Positions 58,027-64,000 of a stretch of 64,000 nt of DNA are shown here, one piece after another (the stretch's first letter is position 1; the number at the start of each line of letters is the position of its first letter). The DNA is taken from contig NZ_CP040968.1 in NCBI RefSeq assembly GCF_006365315.1, positions 1,211,320 to 1,275,319 on the forward strand. The letters run 5' to 3'. The notes under the pieces are model-generated. The model was not told the origin of the DNA and did not search any database. It saw only the letters and a list, made by a program, of their open reading frames with translations. Made by a program: the position numbers and the translations under genes. The stretch comes from Candidatus Methylopumilus universalis. Its GTDB lineage: Bacteria > Pseudomonadota > Gammaproteobacteria > Burkholderiales > Methylophilaceae.

Positions 58027-59936
58027 GCCACTTTTTCTGGACGCTTCGTTATTATTTTTTTAGGTTTATTTTTACGCTTAACAAACACTAAAAGTAATGA
58101 AATAGTTGCTGGGGTAATACCAGAGATTCGTGATGCTTGTCCTAAATTTTCCGGCTTATGCAAATTTAATTTTTGTTGCGCTTCAACACTCAATCCATGT
58201 ACTTCTTTGTAATCAAGATCGATAGGTAATGGAATATCTAATTGATCTCGACTTCGATCCACCTCTTCTTGCTGTCTCACAATGTAACCTTTATATTTCG
58301 CTGAAATTTCTACTTGCTCTCTGACAGCAGGGTCAATCAAACCTGCATCTTCTTGCATGAGTTCTTTTACGCCCTCAAAACTCACTTCGGGGCGTCTTAA
58401 TAAATCGAATAAGTTATATTCGTGATCAATCACTTTCCCAATAATGGCTTGTTGTTTTTCAATTGAAATATCTTGTGGCCTTACAAAGAATTTTTTTAAT
58501 CGTGCTTCTTCTGATTGGATAGTCTCTTTTTTTTGATGAAACATATTCCATCGCTCGTCGTCGACCAGCCCTAAATTGCGGCCTATTTCTGTCAATCTTA
58601 AATCGGCGTTATCTTCTCTTAACATCAAGCGGTATTCAGCTCTGCTTGTAAACATTCTGTATGGCTCAGAAACCCCGCGAGTAATAAGGTCGTCTACTAA
58701 AACACCCAAATATGCCTCATCGCGCTTAGGGCACCAGGATTCTTTATCTTGTGTCATTAAAGCGGCATTTGTTCCTGCTAATAATCCTTGAGCCGCCGCC
58801 TCTTCGTAACCCGTCGTGCCATTAATTTGTCCCGCAAAGAATAGTCCTTGAACGGATTTCGTTTCCAAACTGGATTTCAAATTACGTGGATCGAAATAAT
58901 CATATTCAATCGCATAACCGGGTCTTAAGATGTGTGCATTCTCTAACCCATTGATTGAACGGACTAATTTGTACTGGATATCAAATGGAAGGCTAGTTGA
59001 GATACCATTTGGATAAACTTCATTTGTATCTAAACCTTCCGGTTCTAAAAAAATCTGGTGCGAATCTTTGTCTGCAAATCGATGAATCTTGTCTTCAACG
59101 GATGGACAATATCGCGGGCCCACACCTTCGATTACTCCGGTATACATAGGGGATCGATCTAAACCGCTTCGAATAATGTCATGCGTAGATTCATTCGTAT
59201 GTGTAATCCAACAAGACATTTGTTTTGGATGTGTTGTTTTTTTGCCATAAAAAGAAAAATAAGGGGTCGGACTATCGCCAGGCTGCTCTTGCATCACAGC
59301 ATAATTAATGGTGCGCCCATCAATTCTTGGCGGTGTTCCGGTTTTGAGTCGGCCTACAGGCAATCCAATTTCTCTTAAACGATGGGCCAAAGAAATGGAA
59401 GGTGGATCGCCTGCGCGGCCTGCCTGATAATTTTTCAAGCCCACATGAACAAGTCCGCCTAAAAATGTACCTGCGGTTAAAACAACGGTTTTAGATTTAA
59501 ATTGAATACCAATTTGCGTAACAACACCAGCTACACGATCCTTGTCCAAAAGAATGTCGTCGACTGCTTGTTGGAAAAGCCAAAGATTGGGTTGATTTTC
59601 AAGACGATGTCGAATCGCGGCTTTATATAAAATACGGTCTGCTTGAGCGCGAGTGGCTCTTACTGCAGGACCTTTACTACTATTTAAAATACGAAACTGA
59701 ATACCAGCTTCATCCGTCGCAATGCCCATGGCACCTCCCAAGGCATCAATCTCTTTAACCAAATGCCCTTTGCCAATCCCACCAATAGATGGATTACAAG
59801 ACATTTGACCTAAAGTTTCAATGTTATGGGTTAAAAGCAAAGTCTTTTGCCCCATGCGAGCGGAAGCTAAGGCTGCCTCTGTACCAGCATGCCCTCCACC
59901 CACCACAATGACATCAAAATTATGCGGAAATTCCAT
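58023..59936 (-). CDS. mnmG: tRNA uridine 5-carboxymethylaminomethyl modification protein MnmG
   Basis: 637-aa FAD-dependent protein (GidA) that with MnmE makes cmnm5U34. FAD motif [19 protein letters not shown] near residue 11, the [21 protein letters not shown] segment, and the C-terminal tRNA-binding helices are present. The 127-bp gap to mnmE holds two parS sites. Confidence 0.97.
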   Translation of the reverse strand: MEFPHNFDVIVVGGGHAGTEAALASARMGQKTLLLTHNIETLGQMSCNPSIGGIGKGHLVKEIDALGGAMGIATDEAGIQFRILNSSKGPAVRATRAQADRILYKAAIRHRLENQPNLWLFQQAVDDILLDKDRVAGVVTQIGIQFKSKTVVLTAGTFLGGLVHVGLKNYQAGRAGDPPSISLAHRLREIGLPVGRLKTGTPPRIDGRTINYAVMQEQPGDSPTPYFSFYGKKTTHPKQMSCWITHTNESTHDIIRSGLDRSPMYTGVIEGVGPRYCPSVEDKIHRFADKDSHQIFLEPEGLDTNEVYPNGISTSLPFDIQYKLVRSINGLENAHILRPGYAIEYDYFDPRNLKSSLETKSVQGLFFAGQINGTTGYEEAAAQGLLAGTNAALMTQDKESWCPKRDEAYLGVLVDDLITRGVSEPYRMFTSRAEYRLMLREDNADLRLTEIGRNLGLVDDERWNMFHQKKETIQSEEARLKKFFVRPQDISIEKQQAIIGKVIDHEYNLFDLLRRPEVSFEGVKELMQEDAGLIDPAVREQVEISAKYKGYIVRQQEEVDRSRDQLDIPLPIDLDYKEVHGLSVEAQQKLNLHKPENLGQASRISGITPATISLLLVFVKRKNKPKKIITKRPEKVA

Positions 59937-60002
59937 GGTTTTACGTCAGTTAGAAAAGGTGTAATTTTACTTTATTCTGGGGTGAATCACTATGAAAACC
60001 AT

Positions 60003-60018
60003 TGTTTCACGTGAAACA
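60003..60018. promoter_or_regulatory. parS centromere site 1 (perfect consensus)
   Basis: TGTTTCACGTGAAACA, a perfect 16-bp palindrome identical to the universal parS consensus bound by ParB. It lies in the mnmE-mnmG gap, 67 bp upstream of the mnmG start. Confidence 0.93.
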
Positions 60019-60042
60019 TTTGCTTAAAAAAGAAGAAAAAAG

Positions 60043-60058
60043 TGTTCCACGTGGAACC
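60043..60058. promoter_or_regulatory. parS centromere site 2 (near consensus)
   Basis: TGTTCCACGTGGAACC fits TGTTNCACGTGNAACA at every position except the last. It lies 24 bp from site 1 and 6 bp beyond the mnmE stop. Confidence 0.88.
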
Positions 60059-60063
60059 AAGAA

Positions 60064-61422
60064 TTACTTACCAATACAAAAGCGACTGAAAATCTCACCC
60101 AGAAGATCGTCTGGAGTAAATTCGCCAGTAATGGAAGCTAATGAAGTTTGTGCTTGTCTTAACTCTTCGGCTACCAATTCAGGGGACTGAAGCTGATTCA
60201 TCGATTCATTTAAATGTTTTGAGACAGTATTAAGTGCATCTAAATGTCTTTGTCTCGCCATAAATACACCTTGATTTCCGTCCTTACTAAATTCAACACC
60301 CGCCATTTTTAATAAAGTCGTTTTAAGCTGAGCCAAACCCTCTCCATTTTTTGCTGAAATAAAAAGATGATGCTCACCGTCAATCATTTCAGATGAAGCT
60401 TTTTTGGATAACAAATCAATTTTATTGTGAACCCACACCTTAAAAACGTCTTTTGGAATGCGATTTAGAATGATTTTCTCGTAATCGGTAATACCCTTGC
60501 CAGCATCAACTAAAAATAATGCGATATTGGCCTTTTCTATCGAAATCCATGTTTTTTCGATGCCCATTTTTTCAATTTCATCATGGGTGTCTCTTAATCC
60601 GGCGGTATCAATCACATGAATCGGGATACCATCGATTTGAATTTCGCTTTTAATAGGGTCGCGAGTTGTGCCAGGAATAGAAGTCACGATCGCCTGATCA
60701 TTGCCTGACAATTGATTGAGTAAACTCGACTTACCCACATTGGGCTGACCTACCAATACAACGGTCAAACCTTCGCGCAATAAGTGGCCTTGTTTGGCAG
60801 ATAAAATTACTTCATCCATACTTAACTTTAGACTTAAAAGCTTTTCTTTAACTTTGCCAGTCGTAATAAAATCAATTTCTTCCTCGGGAAAATCTAGACA
60901 AGCTTCAATATACATACGTAAATCGATGAGTTCTTTAAGTAAGTCATTGATTTTATTCGAAAAATAACCATTTAAGGAAAGCATAGCGCTTTTTGCGGCC
61001 TCAGAGGTTGAGGCATTGATTAAATCTGCAACAGCTTCCGCCTGAGCCAAATCAATTTTGTCATTAAGATAAGCGCGCTCGGTAAATTCTCCAGGCTTTG
61101 CCAGTCTCGCACCACATTCTATGCATCGCGCCAATAAAAGCTGCATCACAGCAATACCGCCATGGCCTTGAAGCTCTAAAATATCTTCACCAGTATATGA
61201 ATGGGGGGATTTAAAAAAAAGTGCGATGCCACGATCAATCACTTGACCATTCACATCTAAAAAAGATAGGTAAGACGCTAAACGATTTTCAGGACAAACA
61301 CCCAAAAGATGTTTCGCAACATCGCTCGCTTTCGGTCCTGATACTCTCACGACCCCAATACCGCCAGCACCCGAAGGTGTTGCAATGGCGGCAATGGTAT
61401 CTAAATTATTTGCGAGCTGCAT
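60064..61422 (-). CDS. mnmE: tRNA modification GTPase MnmE
   Basis: 452-aa GTPase partner of MnmG. N-terminal tetrahydrofolate-binding domain ([20 protein letters not shown]), a helical domain, G1 [13 protein letters not shown]3 DTAGL, and the C-terminal catalytic FCIGK. The start overlaps the yidC end by 17 bp. Confidence 0.97.
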   Translation of the reverse strand: MQLANNLDTIAAIATPSGAGGIGVVRVSGPKASDVAKHLLGVCPENRLASYLSFLDVNGQVIDRGIALFFKSPHSYTGEDILELQGHGGIAVMQLLLARCIECGARLAKPGEFTERAYLNDKIDLAQAEAVADLINASTSEAAKSAMLSLNGYFSNKINDLLKELIDLRMYIEACLDFPEEEIDFITTGKVKEKLLSLKLSMDEVILSAKQGHLLREGLTVVLVGQPNVGKSSLLNQLSGNDQAIVTSIPGTTRDPIKSEIQIDGIPIHVIDTAGLRDTHDEIEKMGIEKTWISIEKANIALFLVDAGKGITDYEKIILNRIPKDVFKVWVHNKIDLLSKKASSEMIDGEHHLFISAKNGEGLAQLKTTLLKMAGVEFSKDGNQGVFMARQRHLDALNTVSKHLNESMNQLQSPELVAEELRQAQTSLASITGEFTPDDLLGEIFSRFCIGK

Positions 61423-63037
61423 TGCCTTTCTTAGCTAATGCGGCTGCATGAATGGATCGATTGATCATCCATTGTTGAAGAATAGACAATACGTTATTAA
61501 TCACCCAATAGAGTACTAAGCCTGCGGGAAAGAAAAAGAAAAATACACTAAATACCACCGGCATGATCATCATCAATTTTGCTTGCATCGGATCCGTAGG
61601 TGCTGGATTAAGTTTTGTCTGAATGATCATGCTGATGCCCATAATAATAGGCAATACATAGTAAGGATCTTTTACAGAAAGATCGGTAATCCATAACATG
61701 AAAGGTGCGTGTCTTAATTCAACAGCACCCATCAAAACCCAATAGAGAGAAATGAAAACAGGAATCTGAATAAGAATGGGCAAACAACCGCCCATCGGAT
61801 TAATTTTTTCTGTGCGATAAAGCTCTAACATGGCTTGCTGAAATTTAGCTTTGTCATCTCCAAATTTTTCTTTCATGCTTTGCAAGCGCGGACTTAATTC
61901 ACGCAATTGAGCCATTGATTTATAACTTGCAGCAGAGAGCGGATAAAAGAGAATTTTAATTAAAACAGTCAAAAGAATAATTGCACCGCCCCAATTATTT
62001 ACTAATTTATGAATCCAATGGAGCACCATAAACAATGGTGAAGCAATAAAAGTTAACCAACCATAGTCCACTGTATAACTTAGCCCTGGTGCTGCTTTTT
62101 CAAGCTCCTCTTGAATTTGCGGTCCCGAATAAAGTTTGGTTGAAAATTCTTTTTTCTCGCCAGATTGAATAGTTGGAAGCTGAGTCAACACACCTGATGA
62201 ATAAATATTTTGCGCAACTTCTTTTGTATAAAATTCACGCTTTTGGTTGCCAGGCAAAATCCATGCGCTCGCAAAATAATGTTGCACAACACCAATCCAG
62301 CCATCGAGCGAAATCAAAGATAGGTCATGTTTTTTCATATCTTTAAAATTAATTTTTTTAAACTTATCAGCTTCGTTATAGTAAGCGCCGCCAATAAATG
62401 TAGGTGTAATTTTACTTTCTTGAGCAGAGCCATCATCATGCACAAGCTGGTAATAAGCTGATGGCGTAATCGCTGATTTACCATGATTCATAATTTCATA
62501 ACGCACTGCTATTTGATAGCTACCGCGATCAAAAGAAATAATTTTTGAAACTTCAACATCTTGATTCTTAAAATTCAATTTGACATCTAAATGATTTTGT
62601 CCATTTTCCAAAACATAATTTGTTTTTTCAGATGTGAATGTTGATTTGTGTGTTGGTAAATCATTACCAATCAGTCCTGTTTGTGCCACATAAAATAATG
62701 GCTTTTGTGAGTCATCTAATAACACAAATTTATCTTGCGCATTATCAGCCAAATGATTATTTAAAAGTAAACGGCGAATATCGCCGCCGATCGTATCAAT
62801 TTCAATCTGGTATAAATCAGTAGCCACTTTGATACGCGAACCTGTTTCTAATTTGAAATTAGAATCGGGTGCAATAGTTTTAGTGTCAATGGAATTTAAT
62901 TTTTGTGATGACGGAACACTCGCATCTTGTTGGGTTGCAACTTCAGCGACTGGGGTATGTTTGCGTTGCCATGAATCCCACAGCAAAAGAATTGAAAAAG
63001 AAAATACAACAAACAGTATTAAACGCTTCGTATCCAT
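61406..63037 (-). CDS. yidC: membrane protein insertase YidC
   Basis: 543-aa insertase. N-terminal helix (about residues 4-20), a large periplasmic domain (about 50-340), then five helices with the conserved Arg in the groove ([30 protein letters not shown], read in parts). The C-terminus is basic. In the oriC-proximal order yidD-yidC-mnmE. Confidence 0.97.
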   Translation of the reverse strand: MDTKRLILFVVFSFSILLLWDSWQRKHTPVAEVATQQDASVPSSQKLNSIDTKTIAPDSNFKLETGSRIKVATDLYQIEIDTIGGDIRRLLLNNHLADNAQDKFVLLDDSQKPLFYVAQTGLIGNDLPTHKSTFTSEKTNYVLENGQNHLDVKLNFKNQDVEVSKIISFDRGSYQIAVRYEIMNHGKSAITPSAYYQLVHDDGSAQESKITPTFIGGAYYNEADKFKKINFKDMKKHDLSLISLDGWIGVVQHYFASAWILPGNQKREFYTKEVAQNIYSSGVLTQLPTIQSGEKKEFSTKLYSGPQIQEELEKAAPGLSYTVDYGWLTFIASPLFMVLHWIHKLVNNWGGAIILLTVLIKILFYPLSAASYKSMAQLRELSPRLQSMKEKFGDDKAKFQQAMLELYRTEKINPMGGCLPILIQIPVFISLYWVLMGAVELRHAPFMLWITDLSVKDPYYVLPIIMGISMIIQTKLNPAPTDPMQAKLMMIMPVVFSVFFFFFPAGLVLYWVINNVLSILQQWMINRSIHAAALAKKGNAARK

Positions 63038-63056
63038 AAATTATAAAATTCCAAAA

Positions 63057-63266
63057 TTAAATAACAGGGTCATGACCACCCTTGCACCATGGATGACATT
63101 TACCTATTCGTTTCATTGATAAAAAAATACCTTTTATGACACCTTTTTTATCTATCGCATCAATAGTGTATTGCGAACATGTAGGTGTAAAACGACACTG
63201 CTGACCAAAAAAAGGGCTTAATAATAATTGATAACATCTGACAAATAAAATTGCGATTGATTTCAC
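63057..63266 (-). CDS. yidD: membrane protein insertion efficiency factor YidD
   Basis: 69-aa small protein. Conserved YQLLLSPFFGQQCRFTPTCSQYTIDAI (read in parts) and CHPWCKGGHDPV. The start is GTG at 63266, overlapping the rnpA stop by 4 bp (GTGA). It is thought to assist YidC. Confidence 0.95.
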   Translation of the reverse strand: MKSIAILFVRCYQLLLSPFFGQQCRFTPTCSQYTIDAIDKKGVIKGIFLSMKRIGKCHPWCKGGHDPVI

Positions 63267-63595
63267 TTTTTTAATCTTGCAATCATCTGGTCAACTTCTG
63301 TTTCAATCTCAACAAAATCGTTTCGATAAAACGATTTTTGAATGCGTATCACTATATCAAAATTTAAGAGTTGTTCTTGTTTTTTTCGCATTAATTCGCG
63401 CAAGACGCGTCTCATATAATTACGCTTCACAGCTAATTTCTGTGTTTTTTTGCCCACGACCATACCCAAACGAAACAAAGACAGAGTATTAGGTTGATAG
63501 TGAAAACTGAGGTGCTGAGAGGAAAGTCGCTTACGGAAATTAAAAACGGATGAAAATTCATCCGTTTTTGTAAGTTTGGTTAATTTAGTTTGCAA
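63263..63595 (-). CDS. rnpA: ribonuclease P protein component
   Basis: 110-aa protein subunit of RNase P. Conserved RNR-type motif in AVKRNYMRRVLRE and GMVVGKKTQKLA. The start is TTG at 63595; no in-frame ATG lies before the first conserved residues. It follows rpmH by 27 bp. Confidence 0.93.
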   Translation of the reverse strand: MQTKLTKLTKTDEFSSVFNFRKRLSSQHLSFHYQPNTLSLFRLGMVVGKKTQKLAVKRNYMRRVLRELMRKKQEQLLNFDIVIRIQKSFYRNDFVEIETEVDQMIARLKK

Positions 63596-63622
63596 ATTAT
63601 GAAGAATTTGCCAGATGGGTCT

Positions 63623-63757
63623 CTATAGACCGATACGAGCACGGCCTTTAGCACGGCGGGCTGATATTACAGCGCGTCCTGCACGAGTCTTCATGCGTAC
63701 TAAAAAACCATGCGTGCGAGCACGTTTTACTTTGGATGGTTGATAGGTACGTTTCAT
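63623..63757 (-). CDS. rpmH: 50S ribosomal protein L34
   Basis: 44-aa protein that I translated by hand because it is too short for many gene callers: [19 protein letters not shown], then [24 protein letters not shown] ribosome site upstream of the ATG at 63757. Marks the right border of the oriC-proximal cluster. Confidence 0.97.
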   Translation of the reverse strand: MKRTYQPSKVKRARTHGFLVRMKTRAGRAVISARRAKGRARIGL

Positions 63758-64000
63758 TGTGTTTCTCCAGCTATAATTCGATAAGGATCGCGCAATTTAC
63801 CGTACATACCGCTCTGTGTCAACGATTATTTGTTTAAGAAGTCTTAAAACGCCTGTGGATAACTTTGACCGGTTCAGTTAAGATGACTTCCGTAAAGCAA
63901 TCATTCCTAAAAAGCATTTTTACACCAATCCGGTTCTCTAAAATGCTAAATCAAGAAGAAATTGTAATTTTAATACTATATATATTGGATTTTGCCGGTA
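63758..64000. other. oriC-proximal region, no gene
   Basis: Gap between rpmH and the window end. It contains a perfect DnaA box, and an AT-rich stretch (TTTTAATACTATATATATTGG at its end, in parts) that could be the unwinding element. dnaA is expected on the plus strand beyond 64000. No other gene seen. Confidence 0.6.
63854..63862 (-). promoter_or_regulatory. DnaA box
   Basis: TGTGGATAA, the exact complement of the consensus TTATCCACA, in the gap upstream of rpmH where oriC/dnaA control sites normally occur. Only one perfect box was seen in this part of the window. Confidence 0.75.

Overview
The window is a dense, AT-rich, streamlined bacterial chromosome segment. Genes overlap or sit a few bases apart, and no gap without a gene exceeds about 270 bp. 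Gene content (GltBD, PriA, an ActP/DUF485 pair, an SbtA-type carrier, a Czc-type RND system with a PII-like gene) and protein character suggest a betaproteobacterium. I think a Methylophilaceae-like organism (OM43/Methylopumilus type) is likely, but that is inference from recognition, not from a search. The right end is origin-proximal: it carries the classic block rpmH-rnpA-yidD-yidC-mnmE-mnmG-rsmG-parA-parB-atpIBEFHAGDC. Two parS sites lie between mnmE and mnmG, and a perfect DnaA box lies upstream of rpmH, so dnaA and oriC should lie at or just beyond base 64000.

Layout. 1-9946 (minus strand) is one run of 12 closely packed genes: HAD phosphatase, class III aminotransferase, small DMT/SMR protein, alpha/beta hydrolase, dedicated acyl carrier protein, FabF-like ketosynthase, second small DMT protein, DUF2147 protein, then TolC, a MacA-like adaptor, a MacB-type ATPase and its permease (which leaves the window). 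It looks like an uncharacterised acyl/amino-lipid or small polyketide pathway joined to its own envelope exporter. A two-component system (10071-12139) is divergent from it. 12136-19930 holds a LysR regulator, an SbtA-like bicarbonate carrier, a CzcCBA-type efflux system and a PII-like protein without the usual T-loop tyrosine. 19998-36585 is mostly core metabolism and housekeeping: glycine-zipper protein, HtpX, HemE, GltD/GltB, HemL, ThiE/ThiD, PriA, ArgS, SPOR protein, DsbA.

36557-45366 is the most accessory-like part. It has a short-chain dehydrogenase and a cassette of small proteins (HTH-TM; a short basic protein; a TM-coiled-coil protein with a Lys/Ala tail). It also has an acetate permease gene split by a one-base frameshift at an A7 run, a minimal secreted Cache-domain protein, a relic of an aquaporin/GlpF gene, UDP-glucose dehydrogenase plus an epimerase, a second TM-coiled-coil-Lys/Ala protein, and a GT2 / LAB_N pair. 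45413-63757 is glmS-glmU, the complete F-type ATP synthase operon, parAB and the tRNA-modification/membrane-insertion/RNase P/L34 block.

Most interesting for follow-up: the ketosynthase/ACP/aminotransferase/exporter operon; the actP split exactly at an A AAA AAA heptamer; the SbtA/RND/PII arrangement; and the paired membrane-anchored coiled-coil proteins with histone-H1-like tails. No tRNA, rRNA, CRISPR array, insertion sequence or prophage was seen.
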